Made by a program: the position numbers and the translations under genes. Positions 13,019 through 29,914 of a stretch of 64,000 nt of DNA are shown piece by piece (positions within the stretch are counted from its first letter, which is position 1; every line of letters starts with the position of its first letter). Source of the DNA: Baylisascaris procyonis (taxonomy: Eukaryota > Nematoda > Chromadorea > Rhabditida > Ascarididae). The notes under the pieces are model-generated. The model was not told where the DNA came from. It worked only from the letters and a program-made list of their open reading frames with translations, and did not search any database. Location of the stretch: positions 2,514,501-2,578,500 of the forward strand of contig JAZARR010000179.1 in the NCBI GenBank assembly GCA_037389465.1, written 5' to 3'.

Positions 13019-15997
13019 TTAGTCGATGAGTTTTTTAGCTTTGAAATATCTGCGTAAATATAGAACCTGCCATGTGGCAAGACCCAAAAGGCACAACATT
13101 GAAAAGATGCTTAGGTAGAGAACGCGACTGTTCGTTGACTCTGAAATGAATTAAAAATTAATTCCCAAATAATTTAATAATAACTTTTTTTTTGGATGAA
13201 GGAATCGGTTATCGTACCCTTTTAAATAGAAACCCCTTTAAGACTGTAGGTTCCATACAACATCACACTGAATTTTATTCACCAAGAGTTATTCAGATTT
13301 ACAAGGAAAGTCATTCTTGGAAGTACTTTCATAAAAGATTTTGCATTATCAACTGATGCTCAACAAAAATCTCTTAAATCGCGCTACTGGGACCACTAAA
13401 GACTTCATAACGTTTTTAATGAATCGGTCTAAACTGATAAATTCAAAATTTACACTTATAAGTAAATAAACAAATAAGTGCACAAATAAATAAATAAATA
13501 AATAAAAACAAATAAAATTTCATAATAAACAAACTTAATTACCGTTAGTGTTCCTCATTTCCTCCTCCCTTTGTCGCATATAGGCGAAATCTTGGACGAT
13601 CGATTCTGAGAGATCCTCCAATCTATAATAACAATTTGCTTAAGAAAGCACAGCAACCTAGAACATATTGCCGTTGTAAATCCACCTCATAACGTAAGTG
13701 TTAAGGAAAAGACTTCCAGAAGTTGCAGATTTTCAGCGTTTGAAGAGAAATAAATATTTGGCTTATTTATTAGAGTCTGGTCATTGTTACGGGAAATCGT
13801 ATTTCGTTTATAAGTCTCAGAAATATGGGAAGATGAAAGAATCAACTTTTCCTCGAAGAGCAGTTTGATTGGATAAGGGGTGCTATCTGTCTACTTTGGG
13901 ATGAAAAGGAAAGGGGAAAGCTGCAGGGGGAGGCAAAAAACAAACTGAAAAAGCACCTAAAAGCGCTTCTCCATTATAAACATTAAAATGTTCATAAATA
14001 TGGCTAGGCGTCTTTTGTTGATTTACTTCTATCATTCATTTAAGTAATTATACACAAATAAAAGATAATACTTCACAAAGCGCACTCAACAGGCGAGAGT
14101 GACAACCTTCTTAGCCCTCCCCCACCCCCCCCCCCCTCTTCCCCTTCCTTATCTTAGCCTCACGTTCTGACGCGTTCGTTTGGAGAAAAATTGTGACTTG
14201 CTAATAAAAATAAAAAGAATAGTGACTTACCTTCGGAGTTCCACTTCAAGTGGTTTCAACTGCTCAGCCTTTGCGATATCCTCATAGTTTTTGGCCTCGA
14301 CACCGCGCCTCATTTGGAGCATGACCTCACGATCTTGTCCATGTTGACCTCAAACCTTATGTTTCAATAAATTTCAAAACACATCGAGTCAATAAACCAT
14401 TTCGATCTTTTAGGAAAGTTCAGATGAGGCAAAAGAAAATCTCACTGAGAGTAATTGAGATATGCAAATATGAGGTCACAGCTACGTTAGGAAATTCCCA
14501 TTCGAATGCACATCACAATATGTGTTCCGGTGGGAACTCCTTTTTTTTTTCAAGCAGCATTCTACAAATTTGCATAAACAATTAATTAAATATTGTAACT
14601 CCTTACTAATTATTAGCCAATGCTAAAAGTTTTCACAATCTTCCAAAATGAAACCACACTCGAAATGCGTTATATCAGGGAGAGGAGAGAGGAGGGGGTT
14701 CTAAACGAGAATATATGGTAATCCCTTTGAAATGCTATAAACTTCTCATGTAACTGGAGGAACTTATTATGGTTAATGATCTATACAAATATTCTTTTCA
14801 GTGTAATAAAGCATTACGTTTACTTTAATTGTGTGCCAAATTATAAGTTATGCTACGGAGATCAAAACTGTTCTGATTATACCACTCTTCATGTCTCCAC
14901 CTTACGACGAAAGTGGACGCGCGAGGCGCAAATGTCCGAATGTGCCGGTGGTTGGAAAATATTTTCGGTAACAGCATTTACTCAGTAATTTACTACTTCT
15001 ATAAAACTAGCTTATCATAGGTGAACAAAAGAAAAACAACGAACCAGCAGGCAGATGTGAACTGAAACATATTTCAAAAATGTCGTATTCATCGGCCGTA
15101 AATGCAAATTTTCCTCTCGTTTCAGCGAAATGCTCTCTATTGTAGAGTGTATGACCACGCGTATCGCTTACCTGACAGGGTGTATTTAATTAAAACAGAT
15201 AACAATTACCAACACCATTAAGTGCAACACCTTGAATAAAAATAGACAAATAATGTGATAATAAAACTGTGAATAATACTGAGTGGAATATATTCCGACT
15301 GTGGGAGCAACTCATTTCTATTAGAAAGAATCTTCTTTGGACCTCAAGCTGAGGTAAAGCTTTGCCTTCCTGTAAATCGTTAATGTTCCATAATACGAAG
15401 GCAAATTAATGCAATATTAACCTGCGATATTACGCCGCAAACTTAATTCAGCATAGGTGCAGCCATCTTTTACTTGACGACCTATATAAACTTACTTCTC
15501 TCTTAGCATGTTTACTGTTGAATTTTTCCACATTTTTCGGTCGATCTAATTTTTTAGCACTTTTATACTGCGAAAAAATGATGCCATTAGTGACTTCAAC
15601 ATTTAAGTATAGAATCAATAAATTACCTCACATATGAGGCACTGATTCAACAAATCACCTCAATATTATTGCGGCGCTCTATTTTATTGGTCACAACATT
15701 TTGACCACCCTTCGGAGCAAAATCATTTACTTTCTCATATGTTTTTTGGCTGCCATAAGAGCCTCCAGAATACTGCTTCACTATAATTGTAAACTGTAAT
15801 TATAACTGTAAAATAGTACTTACATGTACGCTACTTGTATAACCATTGCCTTCGCTCAATTCATATTCACCAGTAACGACAACATTCTTATGGATCTCTT
15901 CCTTGAGGCATTTCTTCCCATTTGCTGGCACATGGAAACGCAATGCTGAGGAATATTCAAATATCACCAAGATAACACCCAACAGTGAAAGATTCAT
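13019..15997 (-). CDS. tmed-10: TMED10-like p24 family cargo receptor (5 exons)
   Basis: Type I membrane protein of the p24 delta class, which sorts cargo such as GPI-anchored proteins between ER and Golgi in COPI/COPII vesicles. Exons 15997-15824, 15171-15045, 14348-14231, 13622-13543 and 13140-13019 join in phase to give 206 aa, the usual family length. Residues 1-18 form a signal peptide ([18 protein letters not shown]). The GOLD domain follows, with the paired cysteines at KKC30 and EIC93, and family motifs [17 protein letters not shown] and [21 protein letters not shown] coiled coil ([15 protein letters not shown]), one membrane span and the tail [11 protein letters not shown] come last. 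The tail keeps the dilysine retrieval signal but has YF where relatives usually have FF. The start was chosen because it begins the signal peptide and lies two bases after an acceptor-like ttgcag. Confidence 0.93.
15496..15793 (-). other. Two possible in-frame cassette exons in TMED10 intron 1
   Basis: Segment 15793-15659 (135 nt, 45 codons) follows aattacag and ends before gtgatt; it includes [20 protein letters not shown]. Segment 15567-15496 (72 nt, 24 codons) follows ttttttcgcag and ends before gtaagt; it includes [19 protein letters not shown]. Both are open, start and end in phase 0, and have lengths divisible by three. They could therefore be inserted between exon 1 (ending SSVH) and exon 2 (starting VSDT) without a frameshift, adding 69 mostly basic residues inside the GOLD domain. 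They could instead belong to a small nested gene, or be chance. Confidence 0.35.
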
Positions 15998-15999
15998 CT

Positions 16000-16001
16000 C
16001 T
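16000..16001 (-). promoter_or_regulatory. Acceptor-like AG just before the TMED10 start
   Basis: On the minus strand, attattgcag is followed by AG and then the chosen ATG. In nematodes an acceptor this close to the start usually receives a spliced leader or closes a 5' UTR intron. It supports the start at 15997. Confidence 0.45.
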
Positions 16002-17537
16002 GCAATAATACGACCAATGAATACTGCAATGCGATCACGCTTACAGAATAAATAAAAAAGTGAAATGATAGGCATAGATAAACGGGAAAGCACGCCAATA
16101 ATATCAGACCGATATGCATTTTTTACATTTCAATGTAATAGCCTATCCGGTTATTCATTCCTCTAAATAAAAAAAAAAAAAAAAAACAAACAAACAATAA
16201 AGCGATTTTCCTATAAGACCGATCACCACGAATCTTTAACTAATGAATCCACTTTTGGTTTGCAGTCGATCAATTACGCAATACAAATTTACATATACAA
16301 AACAGCAACAATGCGCATATATTTATAAATCATATAGATTATCAAGTGAAATTAAAGCCAACAAACGGGTCGGCGATGAGGTCATGCCAACCTATACCGG
16401 ATCGTCGGTGAGGTAACTCCAGCCTGAGGTTGTCCCAACTTATAAGTTCATCACTAAATTAAACATTTCAGAATATTACAAACAAAATGAAACAACCCCC
16501 CACGAGACTATTCATCGTCTACATTAAATTAGGTTTCAACATCACAACAACACGTGTAAACGTTTGATTCGTCTGTCAAATTCACTGCATCTTATGTTGT
16601 TCGTACTTGACGGGAAATGTTCGCTTCAATAACAATCGTTAATATTACGGTATTGCAATTTTGGGTTTGCATCGCCCAATTTAAGAGGTACCATGACATT
16701 TCTGGATTGAATTCTTCTAATAGGGGGGATAAAGGGGGGGATATATGGGATATGAAATATTTGAGGTTACCGCACGTTCACTTATCAATTGCAGAATAGC
16801 TTGACGAGGCCTAAAAGGCTACAAATAGAATCACAACACTACACAACAACTATAGATGTATGACGATCTGAGACTCTAAAACTGCACATAAAACTATGAA
16901 ACGATCAAATTTCGAGATGAATAAACATTAAATGAACTTTCCCAACTTACCTACGTCAAATAACCTTCTAAAAAAATTTCTATACCGCTGCAAAAGGTTT
17001 TAACGAACTAAGGGGATTGTGTGGGCTGAATTTGAAGTTCAATAAGGAGGGTCCCACTTGACGTTCTTAACTCAGTAACGCCGATACGCCATTGCTGAGA
17101 TAACAACTCACCCGTTCTATATCTTATCCATCTCCATCTTTCCCGTGTTATCCCGGCGATTTCCCACAGTTTTTAATGTCTGTGGTACTTGTTATAAAAA
17201 TTGCAGGAAAGAAGAGATGCACTTATTGCTTACCCGCACAGGTTGTGCATACCCACTCTATGTTACCCGGAAAACCTTGCTCAACCATTCATTAATATTC
17301 CGGAAACCCTATCGAAATATTCAAGCCAAGTTAAGTAAGCACTATGTTAGCATCATCGTTTTCTACGCTTATGCCAATGTTGCTGGAATGAAATGAGTTT
17401 CTATGAATTCATATATCGTCGTTAAATAAGTTTGTTTTATGAATATTTTTTGTGAAAATTTTGGAAATTTTGGAAAGTTTCAATTTTATTTATTACTAGA
17501 AATTAGCTAATTTGCTTATCATATTTTATTTCTTTGT

Positions 17538-17689
17538 GTTATCACTGACGGCGGCAGGTGAGGAGGACCGAATGTAGGCAGAGGGCAGGATGCCGACAAT
17601 CGTCTGTCGATGCCGATATGCAAGAGCACAAGCGAGATAGAAATAGGTTATGGGGAAGCACTGCGGGCCCCAAAAACGAGTAAAACCAA
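17538..17689 (-). repeat. Dispersed repeat, copy B
   Basis: Reverse-oriented partner of 9481-9633, about 152 bases, sharing GCTCTTGCATATCGGCATCG exactly. Just upstream in its own orientation (near 17725) is CCTATATAAGC, a TATA-like word, so an LTR fragment is possible. TG/CA ends and target duplications were not clear. Confidence 0.7.
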
Positions 17690-18149
17690 AGACGAAAGAC
17701 ATCCAGACAGGCTAAAGTCCAGCTTATATAGGCCCCATATTGCCTGGAGCGGCACAAGAGCACATAAGTCGATCAGTGACGTTATTTGAAAAACACTAAA
17801 CGAGAATCGACTATACGAATAAATGTGATTACTGCAGTGTTAGATTACAGTTAGATATCGTGGACTAATTCTTGATGCCATACCCTACAGTTTATGTTCA
17901 CAAAAGCTTTAAATGGGAAATTAAACAAGCTGTAGATAGTCAAAATTACAACATTTACTTAATCTGCATATACCATAATCTAAGATAAAAGAATTGCTTT
18001 GCAAATTTTGCATGTTGGGCATTTTAAAATCTTAGCCATTATTGGGTGGTCGAGTAGCACTGATAGTGGGAGAACTTTTAGCCCGTTGTAGGGACGGAAT
18101 GAGTGGCAATTTTTTGGTTGGCGCATTTTTCGGAGTGCTTTATTTTGCT

Positions 18150-18232
18150 TGTTTATTTATTTATTTCCTTAATTAATTAGCCAGTTATGCGTTTATTTAT
18201 TTATTTATTCGTTTATTTATTTATTTATTTAT
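18150..18232. repeat. (TTTA)n low-complexity tract
   Basis: Two blocks of TTTA tetranucleotide repeats (18150-18166 and 18191-18232) separated by about 25 bases. Confidence 0.85.
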
Positions 18233-18376
18233 GTAATTATTCAGTGTCTCGAAGTAGGAGAGCGTAAAATGGACTCCGTAATATTTACGCAATTACGTCT
18301 GCCACATATGCGCATCTTTTAGTGATATTTGCAGTATTCTACATTATTGTAGAAGGGGTTGACGTTAAGGTCTATA

Positions 18377-22191
<3,815 letters not shown>

Positions 22192-23230
22192 AATATCGGA
22201 GTTTATACTAGGAAATGGGGGTGCTAGAAGGGATATTTGGGGTTGTTGAAGAGTTTGTTTGTTATTTTTAAGCAGAAGGTTGGATTTCGTTTCATTTGGC
22301 TAATGGAAGTTTATGATAATTTTATAGACTTTAATAGAATGGACTGGATTTTTGCAATTTTTTCGCCTCTAAAAATGAATTTTTTCTGTAATAGAAAGAT
22401 TTTAACACTGCAGGATAATGTCTTATAAGGCCATCTTTTTTATGTTTATATATTAAGGAAAAGTATTAGGAAGTGATTATTATTATCTATTGATCTGACC
22501 TGTTATGTTATTGAAAATGATATATTTCCATCTACTATATTCTGTTTTTGATTATTTAGGAAATAATTTACATGTTTATTAATTTATTATTTATTTGCTG
22601 TTTTTATTTCTCATTGAGTGCCTCTAAATTGTGATGAGTATTCAGTTAACACACCGAATTAAGGAGGTATATAAGAATTAAGGAACTATGTAAAGGTCCA
22701 AAAATAATATCTCAAAATTAATGCGTCATATCGTGGAAGTAGCTGTATTTTTGAGTTGCTTAATTAGCATAGATTTAAATAGAATCTTTAATCCCAATCG
22801 ACCGGAAATTAAGGGAGAATTTTTTTCTTATATTTGGTGATTGAAAGAAGCGCTATGGCTAGCTTGTCAATTCGAATGCACATCATCCCGTCCTATTGCT
22901 GCTTTTTCCATTTCGCTGCAATTGTATTTCCTGTCGTTTGCATGAGATCTTAGATAGTTATTTAAGTGCTATGGAAAGCGAATGTGTGAAATATGATACA
23001 ATCTCCTTGTATTATATTTTTTATCTGTAAGTTCTATTTGAAATTGAACGGCTTTGTTTGATGCTTCTTTCTATATCTGTCTCTTTTAAATATTTACCAT
23101 CTTGCATATTCTCATCCTTAGTGAGTATAGCTAAATTTTTTAGAGGCAGTGTTGAAGCGTCCTTTACAATGATTGAGAGGGAGAAGACTTTTTTTTAACA
23201 CTCGAAGTATTTATAAATATAAATAAATAA

Positions 23231-23295
<65 letters not shown>

Positions 23296-24371
23296 TTCTG
23301 TTGTGTGTTTAAAAAAGGGATTCACAATTATCGACTATATAGCGATTTGTAGTGGTTAATTTTGTTTACAGGTGAATCTAGGTTTATATGGTTGCCTAGA
23401 CCGTTCGTTTGGTGAACAATTGACTTGTTTGGGTTTCTATCGTTGATGTCTGATGCCTTGTTTTCATTCAATAATTATTTAAAAAGAATCATTGAGAGTG
23501 ATTAATTGTTAAATGTATTTTTAAAAAGTATCGTTTTCTTCTCACAGATGAATTATAGTGCCGTTCATTATGAACCTCCTATTGATTCAAAAAAATAAAA
23601 ATCAAAGGATAAATTAATTCCCGACTGTGGGTTTGAATGTCATATGGTTGATGTTGTTAAGACCGAAACACATTCAAAGTCGTTCGTAGTTAACGTTAAT
23701 AGTTATGTGATTTACTGTATTTGTAACAGTTGTGGTAATAGAACGCCGTAATAACTATTTTGGTTGGAGAAAACAGTTTATTTGTTGATGAGAGTTTATG
23801 AGTGAGTGGCATTATTTCTGAATGCATTCAAATATGGAAGAACTCGAGGATGGTGATGCGTAGTCGACGTGAGGCAATGTGGTACGGCATCAAGCTTGCT
23901 GTGTTTTGGGAATATAAGTGTGCCAAACCTTCCAGGTTTTAAACGGCTTCTGCATTTTGGTGTGGAGGGGGAGGGGGCATGCGTTGGTTAGATATACTGG
24001 GGAGGAAAGCCTGTTATATAGAAGGGGTACGGTGTTATATGCTCGAAGAGTACGCTCGTTGGGGTGCTATTCTAATAGTAATTTGAATGAATTGAAGTCA
24101 ATCTGGATAATGAGCATGAAATAAATATCAAAGAAATTCTTTTCGAACATTCCGTTGATCCATATTATTCGGTGCCAATGTGGATCTATCCAAAATCGAG
24201 TAAATTCAATAGAGTGCTTAGTCTTCGTTCGTTATCTATAAAGAATGAATTCTTGTGAAAAACAAATGGAGAAGTATGTTAATAGAATTGGCACGATATG
24301 TGCTTTTGCGATCTATTAATTTCTTTATTCAACAATATATAATAAAATATATCGAATAAAACTTTCATTAT
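22192..24371. other. Spacer between YIPF4-like gene and the unknown minus-strand gene
   Basis: These two genes converge here. The stretch is AT-rich with no supported gene; short ORFs (22237-22428, 23918-24124) lack any motif. An (AT)n block lies at 23232-23290. TTTATT at 24324-24329 reads AATAAA on the minus strand and is a plausible poly(A) signal for the gene starting at 24372. Confidence 0.5.
23232..23290. repeat. (TA)n microsatellite
   Basis: An uninterrupted TA/AT run of about 59 bases in intergenic DNA. Confidence 0.95.
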
Positions 24372-27300
24372 CTAAACGATTGGGTCTAGTGGTGTTATTG
24401 TGATCTCACTGGTGTAAAATAAAAAATCGACTATTTGGGGATGGTCATAATTTTTTCCATCTTCAGATGCCTGCAAGATTTTCAGCGCTGACCGATCGAC
24501 GTGAAAAGTAACGCGTTGAGTCATCCCGAAACGTACATTATGCCTGTCAAATTTCGTCTTTATGATTTTAGTTGTTGGTGATTCGGAGTCATCCAACAAA
24601 CAAACAGACATAAACATTCATATCTTATATACAGATACAACGTTGTATTAGTGTGCTTTATTAATGCCGAATTAATGAAAGCATATCAAAAATAAATCTG
24701 CAAATATATGGAATATGGCTAATGCACCTAATTATGCAAGGATGCATAAACATATGAAACTTATTGAGAGAATTTAACAATCCAAAATGAAGTTTACTTT
24801 GGAATTCGTTATCGACATTAAACTGTAAATATTATCAACGTTATCAACGATTTGAAAATTTCTTGTCTTCATCATTTATTGACACCTATCAATTCTGATT
24901 TAAAAAATTTATTGCAAAGTCATTCGATGAATGAAATGTTTAAGAAGCTTGACTTTTAAATTTGCATCTGAGTGTGAATTCTTTTTTTTCCACAAAATAA
25001 AAAATAAATCGAACGAACCTTCATCGGCACTATTAATGGGTATCAATTTCAGTTCACCCTTTGAAGCGACGACATCATCCACAATTGGAATACGTGAAGT
25101 TCGATTAGCTAAGAGCTGAGCATCAACACCACGTATTGGCCATCTATGGAATTTTATTTATTCTTCTTTATTTCCGGTTGCTAAAATAAGAGGAAAAGTG
25201 TTTCATAGATTTCAGGATATTTTCGATGTTCGATGCAATTATTATTTAAGGATGATGGTATCCAGTAATAATCATTCTTTATGATGGCTGCATATTGCTT
25301 TCTGTTCTGAGGGCACTTTCGGTGATGAATTGAATTATATATTAAATGGAACAAAAATTGTTACTGTAACGATTACAGTAGTCTTAAGACGTTTTAGCGA
25401 TTACTGTAATGTTATATTGAGCATAATTCAACATGTGATGCTCAATAACCCCCATTTTATAGATTTCATAAATCAACAGTTGCTTTGAAATTTCGCCAAA
25501 TGATAAATAAATCTATTAATTTAATCTATTGCAGTCCAATTTTTGCAAAAATACAAATTTATTACAATCTTATTGCGATACAAATTTGTTGCATTTTATT
25601 TGAATTATGCAAATGCGAATCCGTGGCATTTATTTATTTTTTTTCCAATCCATCGTTTCAATAGCAATAGGAATAGTTGAAATGCTGCAGGTAACCTGAA
25701 CGCTTTTGAAGAACGACCAGTGTAAACCACATTTGCATATGAGCGTAAACTAGCAGATGCTCGTTGGCGTTTATCGGGCTTCTCACTTCCGGATTCCGAA
25801 GTTTTATCTCGAGCTCGATGGTCTGATTCCAAAGCTTTATCTTGATCTTGAACTACGTCTTTCCATTTTCGTGAAGGAAGCCATTTGCGATAAGCTTCAT
25901 AGGCATCACCTATTGTACTTCGATTATTCTCATCCCATATGTGCCATTTGCTCGGAGAATATGGTCGAAACACGAGAATTTTTTTGTTTTGATCGGGAGA
26001 CACTAATTTCGTAGTGTTCGAGTGTCCAAGATAACTTGGACCAGTAAAAACAGCTGAAAGATATTGATACTATTAAAGCGATTGTTTTTTAGCAAAGAAT
26101 TATTACTTCCTTAACACAGACACAAAAAACATTTTGTTGGAAAAGCCAAACAGAAAAGTGAACAGACAGTCAGACACATACGCACATAAACAAATACACA
26201 GCTATCTTGATGGACTTTTGCAAAAATTTACAGCTCTATATATTATACTTGTAACTTTTGAAGGTGAAAAAGTTGTAAGAAGTTGACATGTCAAGGGGGT
26301 GGAAAATAGTGATCTTGTTTGGTAGGTTTAATTGTAATGCAAAGAGAGAACAGCCTCAATAGAGGGCCTCAATAGTAGTGATTTCAAGAAGGCCCTCAAT
26401 ATAGAGTATTTCTATTCTATTTTTCTCGATTCACATCAAAATTCAAATCATCTATAATTGCATCAAATAAACAACATAAAATATAGATTTCCGCTGAATA
26501 TTCATTTACGATAGTGACGGCAACTGATCGAAATTTCTTTCGGTCAATAGTCAACTTGGGGATGCGCAGTTTGCAAATGAAATTCGATTGAAAAATGCAG
26601 AATTTCGATAATGTCGACCTTTTACCAACTGAAAGCATTTGATAAAGACTATATTTCGTTTGCAAGTGAAAAAACCGATTAGGCACTAAGCGAAATTTTA
26701 CTTTCAATCGGAATTCAGTTGGTCGATTACCATAATTAATATGGATGTTATCGCTGCTTTCGATTGAAAATATGGAGATGCGGTTTCTATCTCAGATTGT
26801 GATCCTCACTACTCGACCCCTCAGACGTACTCGTTATGTGGAGAATAAAACGATTCGAATTATTTCGTTTTTGACTCCAACATATAAAACTTGACAGCAA
26901 TATCACAAAATCAACTATTAGCAATGAAAATATAACAAAAGAAATTATAATATTTAATTTTTTAGGACGTCAAATGAAGACGTTGCAATCGGACGCATTT
27001 AAAACCAATAACACTGAAGAGTACATATTGAGATGATCGTCATCAATATGAAACACTAACTATTTCCATCGCAGTTGATAACTAGTACCATGATAGTTTA
27101 TATATGGGAATAAGGCAACAAACCTTGCTCATTCAAGCGTGGAATAGTACTGCTAGGCCTTACAATTATTTTATAACCACTTTTTGCGAATAAATTCGAC
27201 TTTTGAGAATTCCAACTAGCATCGTTATTCTTGTGATGGTCAAGATCTAAAGAAAAACATCAACGATTTGTGGAAAAATGACTTATTTTATGACTTGTCT

Positions 27301-29914
27301 TCTTTTTTTTTCTCTTCTCATCTGGTCATGCAAAAATCTTTCGAAGATCATAAATTTATACTGCTCTTTATCGGCATAAGTTGACGCATTGTATAGACGG
27401 TAAAGCTGAAAATGCACAATATGGATGACATAGGTGGGAAGTAATTCATTAAGAGCATCGATGGAAGGCTACAGATGGATAATTGGATGGTTGAACAGTG
27501 TAGAGGTGATCTTTGCAGATATGAAAATGTAAAAAGACATAGCAGTCGAATACCCTCTTCCTTGTAAAAGCCTTTAACTAATCAAATTTCATTCTGGAAT
27601 ATTTAGCCATCTCATTCATTTCTCTATCATCCATTTTTTTCATTTTTCACAATCATATATTGCATAGAGCATTAAAAAATTGTTATGATGGATTTTTACT
27701 ATGATGGGATGATAAGAAACGGCTCAATGAAAAGACTTCATTGCTACAGCGTCTGATATGAGAGCTGATTAAGGGAAAACAATGAAACAGTTGATGATTC
27801 TACAGAGAGAGTATATGCAAATCAAGTCATCGATCAGCAAATATTTGCATCCATTGGAATATTCAAATATCATTGTATGTTGATTACTTTACAACAAAAA
27901 TATCGGATATTTACATGTGCTCCCAGGAAATTCTTCTAATTCTTAGTTACTGGGTGGATGACTTCAGGGATTATACAAGATTAGCTATCTGAATGGTTTT
28001 TTAGGGAGGGCCACGACAAAAGCGCCCTCAAGCGAAAGCACTCTGATAAATTATTACGAATTTAAGGATTTGGAATTGCTTTTCTAGACAGTACAATCAA
28101 AGTTTTGACATTTAGGACCATGTTAGCACACTTTCTTCATTGCATTGCTTGACTATCTTCTAAGGGCGCAAATGTCGGGGGCGCTTTTGTCGTGTTACTT
28201 AATTAGTTTAATTATAACCGACAGTATCAGCGACTGCACTAATATAACTTTAAAAGAAGAGAGATATTTCACCTAAATTCGCGATGACGATAGTTTGCCA
28301 AGAAACTCGAAAAAATAATAGTTGAATTATGACGATAAATCTCAACATTCCAATTGTTAATACATCTGAATTAAATAAAAATTCATGAATATAAATAGAA
28401 TGAGAGAAAATAAACGTTGCAATAATCGTTGTGAATTTCTATGTGAAAGTTGATAAAACGATGCTAGCACACAGGCTTGCAAGAAGTTGCATTAAAACGA
28501 CATGGCTGCATTTCAATGGTTGAGCTCTTCTTGATCTGTCTCGTATTGATCTAACATCAAAAGATTGCAATTATTTCTGTTTTATTACCGGGAAACAATC
28601 GATGCACATCCATTCTCATTTCCTATTTCACTAAAGAATATATATCCTTTCAAAAGGGCAGTAAACCATATAAGCTCGGCACTTATAAAAGAGTGAATAT
28701 AGTGAATACACCTTGTTGGCCTTTACCTTCGTAATATGCATGATTATTTAAAGCTAGTCAATGATATGCAATAATGCAATCTGATTGAATATTATAGAGG
28801 GTAAAAAAAAAGATCCGTGGAAAACAATCGCAACAGTTTTGTACACAGTCGATGTAGACATATTACGATGAAATAAATTTGCTCGATTTGCATATCCGAC
28901 TTGAATTGGGTTAAATATATACAACGTTACATTCATTCGCTTTTCATAGCGTTCGTATAGTTCATCAACGATGCAAATTCTTATAAATATTCATAGAACT
29001 GTATTTATAATCACCATAAATGCACACACAATGCCGACTTTGTTGACGTTGAAAATGAAGAGGGTGGAAAGGACTCGTTGCATTAGAGCATAGACAAAGA
29101 GAAAGAGAGAGGGGAAGAGAGGAAGAGAGGGGAGGGGGAGGTGAAGAGAGGTGAAGAAAGAGAAGAAAGTTTGATCAACACATTTTTAAGAAAGTTAAAA
29201 TGTCGTCGAGTCTGTCAGCTACTTCCAACAAGTTGGATAGCACTTTTGAAATCCTTTAAAATTTGTAAACAAAGCCCAAGTCGACAATTAGGACCCATGA
29301 TTAATATCGATTTACTCGTAGTAAATATTTTGAATTTATACAATTTTATTTAAATGCAACTTATGCAATACAGTTTTATTCTGAATATTCGAATAACATT
29401 TTAAGTTTATGCAAATTTTTTCCAGCCGTTTATCTAACAATTACGAAGTGAACGATGAAATAATGACGATAACTCTTTTGCGGTAGAAACGAGAACGATT
29501 CCACTAATATAATTCGATATGACCTCGATTTAGCTTTTGGTGAGGTAAATCCCACAGATTTCTTGATGACTTTTTGAAGGATATTGAGGAGGAAAAGAAG
29601 TAGTCTTATTGATGACAGGTTATTTTTGTTTTTGGCGGATTTTAGCATGTAGGTAAGGTAAAACCTCGGCAGGGTAAAGCTTTATTGCAGAGCATTTCAG
29701 ACTTGTGAAACTAAACACCTTTTTTCAGTTTTATGATGAAATAAAATGTTGTTGACAAGCATGACTTTAGTGGAAGACTTCGAAGAGCGAAGGATGAGTG
29801 ACGGTTTGCAGATTTATTAGAAGTCATACGGTACTCTCCTTCGACTTCCTTGAACGCTCTGTACTCATCAAGTTGGTCGCCGCATTCACTGCAGTCTTCA
29901 TCTCCTTTACTCAT
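24372..29914 (-). CDS. Unrecognised protein of about 305 aa (5 exons)
   Basis: I do not recognise this family. Proposed exons: 29914-29719, 27246-27124, 26053-25696, 25143-25019 and 24487-24372; all phases fit. The central three are well supported by splice sites and protein-like sequence. Exon 1 starts MSKGDEDCSECGDQLDEY. Exon 3 contains VFRPYSPSKWHIWDENN, AYEAYRKWLPSRKW and a charged Ser/Lys/Arg stretch. Exon 4 reads WPIRGVDAQLLANRTSRIP. The protein is hydrophilic apart from a short part of exon 1, has no signal peptide, and is rich in Trp/Tyr/Arg clusters. The last exon is uncertain: the chosen acceptor (cggtcag) keeps phase and ends ITPLDPIV, about 45 bases before an AATAAA. A rival terminal exon at 24952-24909 would end HRMTLQ. 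Exon 1 is the other weak point. Confidence 0.5.
28012..28194. mobile_element. MITE-like element with perfect 16-bp terminal inverted repeats
   Basis: CACGACAAAAGCGCCC at 28012-28027 is the exact reverse complement of 28179-28194, giving a 183-bp non-coding element. Just inside the right end sits GGGCGCAAATGTC, a variant of the end sequence in which TTT is replaced by AAA. It lies in intron 1 of the unknown minus-strand gene. No target-site duplication is evident, so superfamily is unknown. Confidence 0.6.

Larger units (their letters stand above)
15998..18376. other. Divergent interval between TMED10-like and YIPF4-like genes
   Basis: No gene is supported. The interval holds dispersed repeat copy B (17538-17689), TTTA-rich simple sequence (18150-18232), and a GC-richer patch at about 16365-16440. 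An ORF at 17145-17396 has no recognisable features. Both promoters must lie here because the genes are head-to-head, but I see no clear promoter element. Confidence 0.5.
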
